A DNA stretch of 64,000 nt, taken from contig NZ_JBELZM010000011.1 of the NCBI RefSeq assembly GCF_040273735.1, positions 1 to 64,000 of the forward strand. Reading direction: 5' to 3'. Within the stretch, counting starts at the first letter, position 1; every line of letters begins with the position of its first letter. Both the position numbers and the translations under genes were made by a program. Shown here piece by piece: positions 42,338 to 52,247 of this stretch. A model generated the notes under the pieces. The model had not been told where the DNA came from and made no database searches. It saw only the letters and a list, made by a program, of their open reading frames with translations. The stretch is from Solibacillus sp040273735. Its GTDB lineage: Bacteria; Bacillota; Bacilli; Bacillales_A; Planococcaceae.

Positions 42338-43267
42338 TCAAATGTCTACCACTGCTTCATCCTCAACCTTTTCCCGATCCGCCTTCAATGCTATATAAAC
42401 CATCATCACCAAAATCAGCGAAGTTCCGAGCCACTGAAATCCGCCGAACGGTTCTTTCAACCATAAAACTGTTGCCAGCACGGCAGTCATCGGTTCAATA
42501 TTGCCAAGCAGACTCGTTTCTTTGGCAGTAAGAGTTTGAAGACTTTCGATGTAAAACCAGAATGCCAGCATTGTACCGAAAATAATAACAACGACCAGAT
42601 AAAAGACAGTTGCACCTGTCCATACTGAAACATCCACATCCCATGGCGGCTGCACAAAACTCATTGTCAATCCGGCTAGGAACATTGCCCAGCCGACAAC
42701 GACAAGTGAGTCGAAGCGTTTTAATAAGGGAATGACATAGAGCGTATAAAATGCAAGAGTCACCCCGGACAATACCCCCCAAATAATTGCAGGGAGCGGT
42801 ACGGCAAACGCGGAAAGTGAACCGTTTGTTAATAAAAAGAAGCTTCCGCAAAGAGCTAGCACAATTGTGACCGCATCTTTTTTCGTGAATCTGGACAAAC
42901 CACGCACCGTCAACCAAATAATAATCATAACGGGTGCCAAGTATTGCAATAATGTTGCGACCGCTGCATTGCCTTCTTTAATGGAAGCCATATATGTATA
43001 CTGAACCCCAAGCATTCCAATAATCGCGAAAACGAGTAAGCGGAATGCATCCCGTTTCTCCCGCCAAATCTTGAAAATTTGCCCTCGATCTTTAAATATT
43101 GCCTGGGCAATTAAAAGAAGGATACCGGCAATGACAAGGCGTGTTGACACAAGCCAGTTCACTTCAATGCCAAGAGAAAACAGTTGTTGTGCCATCGTTC
43201 CGCCGATACCCCAGAAAAAACTGCCACTCACAACTAATAAAAAGCCAATCATTCGTTTGTTTTTCAT
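42338..43267 (-). CDS. EamA (DMT superfamily) transporter
   Basis: A 309-residue protein with ten membrane helices in two EamA repeats (about residues 8-140 and 152-295); the second repeat shows SLLGNIEPMTAVLATVLWL. Members export amino acids or metabolites. GAGGG precedes the ATG. Single gene; substrate unknown. Confidence 0.9.
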   Translation of the reverse strand: MKNKRMIGFLLVVSGSFFWGIGGTMAQQLFSLGIEVNWLVSTRLVIAGILLLIAQAIFKDRGQIFKIWREKRDAFRLLVFAIIGMLGVQYTYMASIKEGNAAVATLLQYLAPVMIIIWLTVRGLSRFTKKDAVTIVLALCGSFFLLTNGSLSAFAVPLPAIIWGVLSGVTLAFYTLYVIPLLKRFDSLVVVGWAMFLAGLTMSFVQPPWDVDVSVWTGATVFYLVVVIIFGTMLAFWFYIESLQTLTAKETSLLGNIEPMTAVLATVLWLKEPFGGFQWLGTSLILVMMVYIALKADREKVEDEAVVDI

Positions 43268-43457
43268 GCCAAACCCTCACATTATATATAATTACTTTAT
43301 TGTAACGAATTATTATTTGAATTACTATATCGCTATTTGGATGATTGTATTTCAATGTTTTAAAACCTAACTGCTATTTTAATATAATAAAAAAACCGCA
43401 ATGTCCCTTTCTTTGTACACTTAAGGACATATAGATAGAAAAAGGAGGTGTAAAACG

Positions 43458-44240
43458 ATGCTAACAATTAGTGCAGGTCATTACGGAAAGAGGACAGGCG
43501 CCTCAGGTTACATGGATGAAGGTGAAGAGACGGTCTCGCTTGTGCAGGGGCTCGGGAAAAAATTGCAGCAAAAAGGTGTTCAGGTCAACGTAATTATTGA
43601 TAAGCAATCTAAAAACCAGCAGCAAAATTTGGCGTATTTAGTGAAGCAGCATAACGCAACTCAACGGGAACTTGATGTCAGCATTCATTTTAATTCTGCA
43701 CCAACACAGCAAAAAGAAGGAATCGGAACAGAAGTGCTGTATGTGAATCCTTCTATTTCATCATTTGCGCAAAAGATGAGCAGCGAAATTGCGAAAGCAG
43801 GGAAGTTAAAAGATCGCGGGGCAAAACAGCGTACGAACTTGGTGTTTTTAAATGGCACAACGAAAAAGGCCATCATCATAGAAGTATGTTTTGTCAATTC
43901 AGAGCAAGATGTAAAGCTATACCGGTCAAATAAAAATCAAATAATTGAAGCGATTGCCGAGACATTAATAAGTTATTTTCCAAATACGGTAACACCAACG
44001 CCGGCAGCACCAGTAAAACCGACACCAGACCCGCAAACGATTACGAGCAAGGCATTACAACAAAAGGTGGAAACAATTTTCAACGATAAAGAAGCTGTTC
44101 GTAAACAACTTAAACAAGGTGTTCAAATGGGAGCGTTTCAGCCACTATGGTTGGAAAACTTCGATCGTGGCAAATTAACGTTATACGATTATATTGCGCT
44201 AACAACATTGCAATTTAAAAAAAATAACTCGAATATGTAA
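43458..44240 (+). CDS. N-acetylmuramoyl-L-alanine amidase (Amidase_3), no signal peptide
   Basis: A 260-residue protein. The Amidase_3 domain (residues 1-175) shows zinc ligands in ISAGHYG, a Glu in MDEGEE, VSIHFNSA, and the catalytic Glu in IIEVCFVNSE. A Pro/Thr-rich linker and an unrecognised 60-residue C-terminal domain follow. AAAGGAGGTG precedes the ATG. Without a signal peptide it resembles phage or mother-cell-type lytic amidases; no phage genes are near. Confidence 0.88.
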   Translation: MLTISAGHYGKRTGASGYMDEGEETVSLVQGLGKKLQQKGVQVNVIIDKQSKNQQQNLAYLVKQHNATQRELDVSIHFNSAPTQQKEGIGTEVLYVNPSISSFAQKMSSEIAKAGKLKDRGAKQRTNLVFLNGTTKKAIIIEVCFVNSEQDVKLYRSNKNQIIEAIAETLISYFPNTVTPTPAAPVKPTPDPQTITSKALQQKVETIFNDKEAVRKQLKQGVQMGAFQPLWLENFDRGKLTLYDYIALTTLQFKKNNSNM

Positions 44241-44295
44241 CCTTTTTTCCTTTAAATCGACTAATGTAGTGAAATTACCGAAAGGATGGAACTAT

Positions 44296-45189
44296 ATGAA
44301 AAAAATTGTACCTTTAGCATTATCTGTACTGTTACTCGGAACTGTTACTGCTTACGCTGATCAGTCAACAACAGAAGGGACTGAAGAAGTGGAAAAAGCA
44401 GGAACATTTATCCAACACCGCGGGAATATTACTGCAGTCGAACAGAGGGAAAATGCCAAATTATTTACGGCAGAACTAGATGACAATGTGTTCAATTTCT
44501 ATGTAGATGACAAAACACTTGTTTTTGATGAACATGGCGATAAAGTTGAACTGAAAATTGGTGATACGATTTCACTTTCAATTTACGCGGATCAGCCAAT
44601 GATTTTAATTTATCCGCCGCAATATGCACCACCTGTAGTTATTGTGGAAAAAGATGATACTGCCAACTCAGTAAAGGTGGCACAGTTTGACGAAAACTTC
44701 TTAAGTGATGATGGAAAATTGAAGCTGAATTTAAATGAGGAATCGGTCATTTTTAATGCAAAAGGCGAAAAAGTGTCTGCTAAGGAATTGAAAAACTTCA
44801 GCGCAATTGTATTTTACGGACCAACAACAAAGAGTATTCCAGCACAGACAGCACCAGAAAAAATCATCGTATTCCCAAAACTTGAAGAAGAAGTAGAAAT
44901 CCCTGAAATTGCACCAAAAATACAGGAAATAATTGGTGAAGATTATAAAGAAGTCGATGGCAAAATCATGGTACCGTTACGCATTGTCGCTGAAGAACTT
45001 GGCTTTAAAGTCGCTTCGACAGGAAATGGCGCGGTCATCTCAAGAGATGCATTATCTTACACAATTACACGTGGTGAGAAAACATATGGCCATAATCGTG
45101 CACTTAAACATTTTGACGTTGCACCAGCGTTACTGGAAGAAAACAAAACATATATAGAGTATGATTTTGTTAAAGAATTACTGCACTAA
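44296..45189 (+). CDS. exported protein with copper amine oxidase N-terminal-type domain
   Basis: A 297-residue secreted protein. Signal peptide (MKKIVPLALSVLLLGTVTAY, cut near AYA), a beta-rich region, and at residues 220-297 a 'copper amine oxidase N-terminal' module (MVPLRIVAEELGFKV), a stalk or wall-associated domain common in Bacillales and unrelated to oxidase activity. ATG 44296 follows AAAGG. It lies 55 bases after the amidase gene and may be co-transcribed. Confidence 0.83.
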   Translation: MKKIVPLALSVLLLGTVTAYADQSTTEGTEEVEKAGTFIQHRGNITAVEQRENAKLFTAELDDNVFNFYVDDKTLVFDEHGDKVELKIGDTISLSIYADQPMILIYPPQYAPPVVIVEKDDTANSVKVAQFDENFLSDDGKLKLNLNEESVIFNAKGEKVSAKELKNFSAIVFYGPTTKSIPAQTAPEKIIVFPKLEEEVEIPEIAPKIQEIIGEDYKEVDGKIMVPLRIVAEELGFKVASTGNGAVISRDALSYTITRGEKTYGHNRALKHFDVAPALLEENKTYIEYDFVKELLH

Positions 45190-45209
45190 AATTAAATATT
45201 TGGCAGGGG

Positions 45210-45246
45210 CTAAAATTCATATATTTGTGAATTTTAGTCTTTTTTA
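45210..45246 (+). terminator. terminator
   Basis: CTAAAATTCA / TGAATTTTAG, then TCTTTTTT. Confidence 0.82.
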
Positions 45247-45249
45247 ATA

Positions 45250-45280
45250 TAAAAAGGTGCTTTGAAAAAATCAAAGCACC
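45250..45280 (-). terminator. terminator of the MFS gene
   Basis: GGTGCTTTGA (45256-45265) pairs with TCAAAGCACC (45271-45280); on the minus strand T5 follows. Confidence 0.85.
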
Positions 45281-45285
45281 AAGTT

Positions 45286-46536
45286 TTAATGGATAGAGCG
45301 AGGCTGTTTCTTTATTAATATTACAAATAAACTTGCCATTACACAGCAGACACCGGCCATGAAAAATGCCCAAGTATAAGTATTAAAATAGGAATATAAC
45401 ATCCCCCCACCATATGCGGCAGATGCAGCACCTACTTGGTGAGATGCAAAAATCCACCCGTAAATAATCGCACTTTTATGTACTCCAAATATTTGTCTTG
45501 AAAGATTGATGGTCGGCGGTACAGTTGCCACCCAATCCAATCCGTAAAATACAGAAAAAACAAGGATCCAAGTCAGATTGCCTTCCATTAGAGCAAAAGG
45601 CAGCAAGACAAGAGAAGCGCCTCTAAACAAGTAATACCAAAACAGAAGCCAGCGATTATCAATACGATCGGACAGCCAACCGGAAAGAGTCGTTCCTACC
45701 ATATTGAAAACGCCCATAAATGAGAGCAAGGAAGCCGCAGTAACAATAGGTATACCGAAGCTAATACAGTATGAAATAAAATGAGTCCCGACAAGTCCGT
45801 TTGTTGAGAAGCCGCAAAAAAAGAAACTTCCTGCCAATAACCAAAATTCTTTAGCACGTATAGCTTCGGCCAACCCTTTAAATGCCAGAACAATGGGATT
45901 GCCTTTTGTTTGAACATCCGCGACCGCTACATTCTCTGTCTGTCCATATGGAAGGATGCCGATTTCTTTTGGTGTGTTTCTCATAAATAAAAAGATGAGG
46001 AAAAACATCACAGCGCTAATCACAATAATTAAACCGATTGCCCATCGCCACGAGTGATTTTCGATAATAGTGGCTAATACAGGGAGGAGTATTAACTGAC
46101 CCATTGCAGTACTTGCAGTTAAAATCCCTGTAGCAAGCCCTCTTTTTTCTTTAAACCAGTGATTCGCTACATATGGACTTAAAACCGTTAAAAACAGGCT
46201 GGAGCCAAGCCCGATAATCACTCCCCAAATAATAATCAGTTGCCAGGATTGATTCATCAGGAAAATTAATAGAAGACCGATCAGAAGCGTCCCCATTGAA
46301 GCGAGCATCATCTTCTTTAATCCGAATTTTTGAAGTAATGCTGCCATGAATGGTCCTGCAAATCCATAGAAAAACAAGCTGATTCCAAAGGCTAGGGAAA
46401 TCACTTGACGATCCCAGCCGAACTCTTGTTCAAAAGGAGTTAAGAAAACCCCGGATGATGCCATCGCAATCCCGGCGGCAATAATGGAGCAGAATGATAT
46501 AGCAAGAATAATCCAGCTATAGTGAATTTTTTTCAA
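45286..46536 (-). CDS. MFS transporter (OFA/monocarboxylate-like)
   Basis: A 416-residue major facilitator with 12 membrane helices and the loop 2-3 signature region MAALLQKFGLKK. The general layout resembles the oxalate/formate or monocarboxylate porter group of Bacillales. It starts with TTG 46536 after AGGCGGTG. Single gene; substrate uncertain. Confidence 0.85.
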   Translation of the reverse strand: MKKIHYSWIILAISFCSIIAAGIAMASSGVFLTPFEQEFGWDRQVISLAFGISLFFYGFAGPFMAALLQKFGLKKMMLASMGTLLIGLLLIFLMNQSWQLIIIWGVIIGLGSSLFLTVLSPYVANHWFKEKRGLATGILTASTAMGQLILLPVLATIIENHSWRWAIGLIIVISAVMFFLIFLFMRNTPKEIGILPYGQTENVAVADVQTKGNPIVLAFKGLAEAIRAKEFWLLAGSFFFCGFSTNGLVGTHFISYCISFGIPIVTAASLLSFMGVFNMVGTTLSGWLSDRIDNRWLLFWYYLFRGASLVLLPFALMEGNLTWILVFSVFYGLDWVATVPPTINLSRQIFGVHKSAIIYGWIFASHQVGAASAAYGGGMLYSYFNTYTWAFFMAGVCCVMASLFVILIKKQPRSIH

Positions 46537-46721
46537 CTGAACACCGCCTTTATTTACTATATTTTAATTTTAAATAGAAATGTATTATATGTAAAATTGT
46601 ATTTTCAGATTGTTTTGAAATTTATTGCTATCAAAAGATTCATCCTATGTTTTTATAAATATATTTCTTGGTTTGATTGCATATGTTAGGTAACAATACT
46701 AGCAAGGATGTGTTTGCATTT

Positions 46722-46985
46722 ATGGACAAGGCACTCATTATTATCATTGCTTTAAGAATTATGTCTGGAAGTATAGAGTTAACAGCTGCTGCTTTAATGT
46801 TTAAATTCAATGATTTAGAAAAAGCCTTTTATATTAATACGCTACTTGCCCTGGTCGGTCCGGTTGTCTTAATTGTGACAACAGCACTAGCATTGCTTGG
46901 TCTGGCAGAAAAAATTTCGCTGACACGAATAATTTGCCTTTTCTGCGGAATTTCCCTGATTCTGTTTAGTTTAAAATCTGCATGA
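46722..46985 (+). CDS. YqhV family (DUF2619) membrane protein
   Basis: About 87 residues with three hydrophobic helices. LRIMSGSIELTAAALMFKFN, then LEKAFYINTLLALVGP, matches the YqhV family. ATG 46722 gives the usual family beginning; AAGGATG is 11 bases upstream. ATG 46683 is an alternative that adds 13 residues. Function unknown; B. subtilis yqhV lies in a sporulation locus, but here the gene is isolated. Confidence 0.78.
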   Translation: MDKALIIIIALRIMSGSIELTAAALMFKFNDLEKAFYINTLLALVGPVVLIVTTALALLGLAEKISLTRIICLFCGISLILFSLKSA

Positions 46986-46998
46986 AATTACGATAAAA

Positions 46999-47042
46999 AT
47001 GGACCTATGCAGCTTTTACTTGCTGTTAGGTCCATATTTTTT
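46999..47042. terminator. bidirectional terminator
   Basis: ATGGACCTA (46999-47007) pairs with TAGGTCCAT (47027-47035), then T6. It serves the YqhV gene and perhaps the convergent MFS gene. Confidence 0.82.
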
Positions 47043-48273
47043 ATGCTGATTCTTTTGATTTTCCGATTTCATCTACTTTAATGAACTTCAAGACAAATAA
47101 TAAAAGAATTAATCCTAATATACCTGCAGTGATATAGCTAGTATTGAGATGATTTTTCATGACGAGTGACATAATAGGCGGACCTGCTGCAACACCGATA
47201 AATCTGGCAGAGCTATAGAATGAAGAAACAGTACCGCGTAATTCTTTTCTTATATTATCTGTAATAATGGTGTCTAAGGCAGGCAGTAATGCGCCAATGG
47301 CTATTCCCACGATACTTGTTACAATTAATAAGAGGATTAGTTTTTTGCTTGTAAATCCAACGAAGGCAATGCTGATAGACATTGCAATCAGGGAAGCCAC
47401 AATAATTTTCTTCATTCTAGATAAATCGCCTTTAATTTTCCGACCGGAAATATAAGAGGAGATGCATAGAAGTAAAAGGGGGATGGCCAGTACAAAACCT
47501 TTCTTTATCCCTGTAATATCATGAACTTTTTCCAGGTTTTCTGATAAGAAAAATAACATACTGAATAATATGAGCATTACAAGGACCCCGTTAAGGAATA
47601 CCGTATACAACCATTTTCCTTCATCCTTGAAAACTTCTTTCGTATTACGTATAAATTCCTTAAACTTCAAAGGTTCATCCTTATCTTTAGGTACTTTTAC
47701 AAAGAAGAATATAAGAGCAATGGAAATTAGACTTAGTGCAGATATAGAAAAGAACGGAAGGAACCATAATATAGCAGCAAAGACTGAACCTAAAATTGGA
47801 CTCAAAACCTTGCCGAACGTATTGGACGTTTCAATGATGCCTAAAGTAGAACTGATTTTCTCATCGTCGTCTTGATACAGGTCACCTACAAGAGGTAGAA
47901 CGATTGGCATCGCTCCGGCAGCACCAATACCTTGGATGATTCTGCCTATAATAATCATTGTATAAGGATCATCCATTTTCCATGAAGCGAATCCTGCGAT
48001 TAGCCCGCCGATTAAAGCTAAGATCAGACTTGGTAATATTACGATTTTCCTGCCAAAGCGATCAGATAGATAGCCTGCTACTGGAATAAGAAAAATTGCT
48101 GCGACTGAATAGCTAGTAATGATCATGCTCGATTGAAATGATGTAATACCGACTTTGTCTTCTAATATTGGGAGCACTGGAATAAGCATTGAATTTCCTA
48201 AAGTCATGATGAGAGGAATAGAAGTCAGACTTACAATACACCATATACTTACATGTCCCTTATTTTTATCCAT
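47041..48273 (-). CDS. MFS drug transporter (DHA1 type)
   Basis: A 410-residue major facilitator with 12 helices. Motif A is GYLSDRFGRKIV after helix 2, and GIGAAGAMPIVLPLVGDLYQ resembles the antiporter motif region of drug/H+ exporters. ATG 48273 with GAGGTG five bases upstream is preferred to GTG 48279. A role in export of toxic compounds is inferred. Confidence 0.85.
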   Translation of the reverse strand: MDKNKGHVSIWCIVSLTSIPLIMTLGNSMLIPVLPILEDKVGITSFQSSMIITSYSVAAIFLIPVAGYLSDRFGRKIVILPSLILALIGGLIAGFASWKMDDPYTMIIIGRIIQGIGAAGAMPIVLPLVGDLYQDDDEKISSTLGIIETSNTFGKVLSPILGSVFAAILWFLPFFSISALSLISIALIFFFVKVPKDKDEPLKFKEFIRNTKEVFKDEGKWLYTVFLNGVLVMLILFSMLFFLSENLEKVHDITGIKKGFVLAIPLLLLCISSYISGRKIKGDLSRMKKIIVASLIAMSISIAFVGFTSKKLILLLIVTSIVGIAIGALLPALDTIITDNIRKELRGTVSSFYSSARFIGVAAGPPIMSLVMKNHLNTSYITAGILGLILLLFVLKFIKVDEIGKSKESA

Positions 48274-48351
48274 TACCACACCTCGAATAATTATATATTT
48301 ATTTAGGTATGGTTTCCTTATGTGTTCATTTTATACTCAAAGCTACAACAA

Positions 48352-48978
48352 TTAAAATAACAAATGAAAAGCCTGTTTTCCAAAGTAGATTCCGAATCCA
48401 ATCATAAATATGGATGAAAAAACGGTTACAGTTTTCAATAGCTTAATTGATAATAATTTGCGGGCGACACTGGACAAAAATGAATATAGAAAATCCACTA
48501 AAATAATGCCGAACAATATGGCGCTACTAATTATTATGATGTCAATTCCTGTAGCGATACCCGCTGTTTTTGCGAGGATAGAGCCATAAATTCCTAGCCA
48601 AAAAAGGATTGTTATTGGGTTCAACAAAGACATTAATATTCCAGCTAATAACGAATGTCTTAACCTTACAATCCGTCCGGTTTTTGAATTCATTTCAATT
48701 TTATGTAGCGTTAGTAAGCTTTCTATCCCTGTGTACAAAAGAACGAAGCAACCAAAAGACCAAAGTATTGTTTGTAAAAGTATAGAATCAATAAATTTTC
48801 CAACTCCAAAATAAACGACGAACATATAGACAATGTCAGTGGTCAATGCACCAAGACTGAAAAACCAGGCATGAAAAAACCCGTTCTTTAAACCTGTATT
48901 TAAAAGGACGTTCTTAACAGGTCCAAATGTAGCGGCCATAGTTATGCCTAAAAAAATATAGGTAAATATTGAATTCAT
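48352..48978 (-). CDS. LysE family exporter
   Basis: A 208-residue membrane protein with six helices. It has the LysE/RhtB beginning (GITMAATFGPVKNVLLNTGL) and the NPITILFWLGIYG stretch after helix 3. GGAGG lies seven bases before ATG 48978; an earlier start at 49011 lacks a site. It probably exports amino acids. It stands 79 bases upstream of the MFS gene on the same strand. Confidence 0.88.
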   Translation of the reverse strand: MNSIFTYIFLGITMAATFGPVKNVLLNTGLKNGFFHAWFFSLGALTTDIVYMFVVYFGVGKFIDSILLQTILWSFGCFVLLYTGIESLLTLHKIEMNSKTGRIVRLRHSLLAGILMSLLNPITILFWLGIYGSILAKTAGIATGIDIIIISSAILFGIILVDFLYSFLSSVARKLLSIKLLKTVTVFSSIFMIGFGIYFGKQAFHLLF

Positions 48979-49221
48979 AAATTGTCCTCCATTAATTACA
49001 TATTTGTGCATTTTATTCGGTGGTTAGGTTTTTTAGGACTAGTAATAGGCTGAGCTGAATATTTATTTTGGGGAATTTTATTCTTTTTAATTAAGGGGGG
49101 AGGATGCTTAGTCGTTTAATTAGATTTATATTCAATACATAGATTATTAATTGGATTTATTGTTATAATTTTAAAGTAATGATGATTTACACAAAATTAA
49201 ATTTATAGGGAGGCAATCATT

Positions 49222-49458
49222 ATGCAAATAGATAAAAATATGCAGGAAATGTTTTCGAACTTCATTTTACAAAGAGTAAAAGAGGACAAGATGGAGGAAG
49301 CAAAAGCTTTACTTGCTGAAAATTTTAAAAAGCAGGATGAAGGTACATTTACTAAAGAGGACGTTGAACAGTTTGTTCCAAAAATGATGGAATATTTAAA
49401 GCCGGAAAAAATTGAAGAGATTCGTACAATTGCAAAACAATTTTCTATTAAATTCTAA
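49222..49458 (+). CDS. hypothetical protein, 78 residues
   Basis: Soluble, charged, helical protein (KEDKMEEAKALLAENFKKQD). AGGGAGG precedes the ATG and a terminator follows, so it is likely a real single gene. Family not recognised. Confidence 0.68.
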   Translation: MQIDKNMQEMFSNFILQRVKEDKMEEAKALLAENFKKQDEGTFTKEDVEQFVPKMMEYLKPEKIEEIRTIAKQFSIKF

Positions 49459-49498
49459 TAAATAAAGAGAATTCACAAAAAATTTATAGACTCAAAAA

Positions 49499-49541
49499 GA
49501 ATCCATTTGTCCGAAATATTACGGACAGGATTCTTTTTTTG
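49499..49541 (+). terminator. terminator
   Basis: AGAATCC and TGTCCG pair with CGGACA and GGATTCT, then T7. Confidence 0.85.
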
Positions 49542-49758
49542 TCAGTCAAAAAAACACCGACAATTCGCTCTATTACAACAATGTTAAATAGGCTATTTAC
49601 CCTTTACTTCCACTTTACAAACCTGATTTATTGTGTAGTGTAATCTTTTTGTAATTAGAATGTAACAAGATTTTGACATTAAATATGGATTTACCTCTAT
49701 TTTTTTCCGGTTTTGTACTATACAATGAGGGGGACAGCTTATGAAAGGATAGGGAACA

Positions 49759-51651
49759 ATGAATCAAAAACTGATTACATTGGTTGTTGCAATCTTCCTC
49801 GTTTGTACACTAGCTGTTACACCGACATCAGCTAAAGTAGTATTTGCAGATGTTGCGACAACCGATGCCACTTATGATGAGATCCAGTATTTAATTAGCC
49901 TTGGGGCGATTAAAGGATATCAGGAAAATGGCAAAACGTACTACAAACCCAACATGAGTGTGACGCGTGCACAAGCTGCGAAAATGGCAGTTATTGCTGC
50001 AGGTAAAAGTCCACTAAAAGTAACTAATTCCTCGTACACTGATGTTAAAGTCGGGACAGAACAATCGACATACATCGAACGTGCACGTCAATTAGGATTA
50101 TTTACTAAAACATCAGGGAAATTTTCTCCTAATGCCACTTTGTCTCGTGAAGAAATGAGTCACGTGTTATCTATCGCATTTAATTTAAATGTAAGTGACT
50201 ATAAAGATTTACCGGTGTACTTCCCAGATGTATCGAGTTCGAATACATATGCTCCGTATATTAAAGCAATCTACTATAATGGGATTACAAAAGGTAGTGA
50301 TGGCAAATATATGCCAAAGGGCTCGGTTACACGAGCACAGTTTGCATCATTTATTGCGCGAGCAAAAAGCGATGAATTCCGACTAGCCTTACCCGAACAC
50401 CTTGATTCAGTTGATACGACACAAGTAATTGGTCTTGTATCAGTAACAACAGATGGCTTAAATGTTCGTACAAAGCCGACAACATCAAGTGCAGTGATTG
50501 GCAGAGTAAATACGGGTGGTAAGTTATCGGTGTATGCTGTGGAAGGTAATTGGTTAAAAGTTTCTTATCAAGGATATTACGGTTATATCAGTAAATCATA
50601 TGCCAAATTCCTTGAACAAGATGGCAGTGCCATTGGACCATCAATTAAAGCTGTCAAGACAAATACAATTATAAATCTGTATTACAAACCGACATCGTCA
50701 TCGAAAAAAATTAAACAAATTTCAGCCGGGTCAACATTGTCAGTCTATAAAGAAATTGACGGATATTATTTAACAACAGTAGGTGGAATTCCAGGCTATA
50801 TTGTAAAAAATAGCACAACGGATGTAGGAGGTTCAAATGTGAATCCGCCACCATCGGAAACGGATTCGGACAACAACAATCCTGTTGTAACATCCGGCAC
50901 AACGGGTAAAGTAACGGTTGCGAGTTTAAACATGCGTAAATCGGCATCAGGATCATCAGCGACAATTAAAAAGCTATCAAAAGGAACAGTAATTGCGGTA
51001 CATTCCATTAATGGCTATTGGGCAAAAGTAACAGCGGGCAAAGATACAGGCTATGTGCACAAATCGTACATTAAACTAGTGAACGAAAAAGGCAGTCCTA
51101 TTAAAGACCGTATTATTATTTTAGACCCAGGGCACGGTGGTAAAGATCCGGGTGCTGTTAACTCTGGTAGTACTGAAAAAGCGATCGTTTTAAAAGTTGG
51201 CAATCTTGTCAAACAAAAACTTGAAGCGAACGGCGCAACTGTATATACTACACGTTCAGGAGATACGTATCCATCCCTTCAGGACCGCGTGAAGTTTACG
51301 AATGACAAGTTCGGTGAAGTTTATGTAAGCATTCACGTAAATTCGGCGACATCTACAAGTGCAAAAGGTACTGAAACGTACTACAGCATTACAACAGGTG
51401 ACCAGTATGAAGAGGATAAAAAGCTTGCGACGTATATCAATAATGAAATCGTCAAAAATGCGGATATGAAAAACCGTGGAGTAAAAGAAGCACAGTATTA
51501 TGTGACTCGCAATATGATCATTCCTTCTGTATTAGTAGAACTTGGGTTTATCTCAAATGCAGAAGACCGTAAAAAATTAATCAATGACAAGTATGTAGAA
51601 ATCTATGCACAATCTATTTATAACGGGATTGTTGATTACTACAGAAAATAA
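49759..51651 (+). CDS. S-layer-anchored N-acetylmuramoyl-L-alanine amidase (SLH x3, SH3b x3, Amidase_3)
   Basis: A 630-residue secreted wall hydrolase. Signal peptide (residues 1-25); three SLH domains (about 28-210; SVTRAQAAKM, TLSREEMSHV, SVTRAQFASF) that bind pyruvylated wall polymer; three bacterial SH3 domains (about 225-290, 300-355 and 385-445); then Amidase_3 (about 455-630) with zinc and catalytic residues in DPGHGGKDPG, a Glu in STEKAIV, VSIHVNS and VELGFISN. It cleaves the muramic acid-L-alanine bond. It is followed by a strong terminator. AAAGGATAGGG precedes the ATG. Confidence 0.95.
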   Translation: MNQKLITLVVAIFLVCTLAVTPTSAKVVFADVATTDATYDEIQYLISLGAIKGYQENGKTYYKPNMSVTRAQAAKMAVIAAGKSPLKVTNSSYTDVKVGTEQSTYIERARQLGLFTKTSGKFSPNATLSREEMSHVLSIAFNLNVSDYKDLPVYFPDVSSSNTYAPYIKAIYYNGITKGSDGKYMPKGSVTRAQFASFIARAKSDEFRLALPEHLDSVDTTQVIGLVSVTTDGLNVRTKPTTSSAVIGRVNTGGKLSVYAVEGNWLKVSYQGYYGYISKSYAKFLEQDGSAIGPSIKAVKTNTIINLYYKPTSSSKKIKQISAGSTLSVYKEIDGYYLTTVGGIPGYIVKNSTTDVGGSNVNPPPSETDSDNNNPVVTSGTTGKVTVASLNMRKSASGSSATIKKLSKGTVIAVHSINGYWAKVTAGKDTGYVHKSYIKLVNEKGSPIKDRIIILDPGHGGKDPGAVNSGSTEKAIVLKVGNLVKQKLEANGATVYTTRSGDTYPSLQDRVKFTNDKFGEVYVSIHVNSATSTSAKGTETYYSITTGDQYEEDKKLATYINNEIVKNADMKNRGVKEAQYYVTRNMIIPSVLVELGFISNAEDRKKLINDKYVEIYAQSIYNGIVDYYRK

Positions 51652-51663
51652 AATATGCTGTTC

Positions 51664-51702
51664 AATAGCTTAGTTCTTTTTAAAGAACTAAGCTATTTTT
51701 TA
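51664..51702 (+). terminator. terminator of the wall amidase gene
   Basis: A 16-base stem beginning AATAGCTTAGTTC, with a two-base loop and T6. Confidence 0.9.
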
Positions 51703-51790
51703 TTTCAAATTGTATTGAAGTATATTAAAGGTTTACAAGAAAAATATGGTAAAATTTATTAACGTTAACTTTTATATAATGGGGGATGAA

Positions 51791-52234
51791 ATGAAGCAGT
51801 CAATAAAAATAGTCTTATTAATTGGATTTGTTTTAGGTGTTTATTATTTGTGGAATCAATATGAAATGTATCAGTTATCAAAAGAGTTGAATGAAGTGAG
51901 TTTTGTGGATAGCAGAGATTTAACAAAGGTCACAGTTGCTAAATATCCATCTAATGATTCTTCTGTTTCTTATAATATGGATGAAGTAAAAGAGCTTTAC
52001 CGCCTGCTCGAAACGATGCCAACCGAGTCGGTACGTAAAGGAAAAGAAACAACTTCTAACTATCAAATTAAATTCTCTGATCAAGCACTTATGAAGTCGA
52101 TCACTTATACGATTTACGACAATGATATTGTAAACAGGGAACAAGATGCAGGAGTCATGACAAGCGGCTATCTAAAATTGAAAGAACCATTTGATCGTAC
52201 ATTGCTGGAAGAATGGATAAAAAAATATGAATAG
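51791..52234 (+). CDS. membrane-anchored hypothetical protein, 147 residues
   Basis: N-terminal membrane helix (residues 5-23), then a soluble domain. ATG 51791 follows GGGGGAT closely; ATG 51779 and an earlier frame start at 51746 are alternatives. The gene is followed by a GyrI-like gene 13 bases on and a VOC gene, so the three probably form an operon. Family not recognised. Confidence 0.65.
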   Translation: MKQSIKIVLLIGFVLGVYYLWNQYEMYQLSKELNEVSFVDSRDLTKVTVAKYPSNDSSVSYNMDEVKELYRLLETMPTESVRKGKETTSNYQIKFSDQALMKSITYTIYDNDIVNREQDAGVMTSGYLKLKEPFDRTLLEEWIKKYE

Positions 52235-52247
52235 AGCGGTGATGTAA

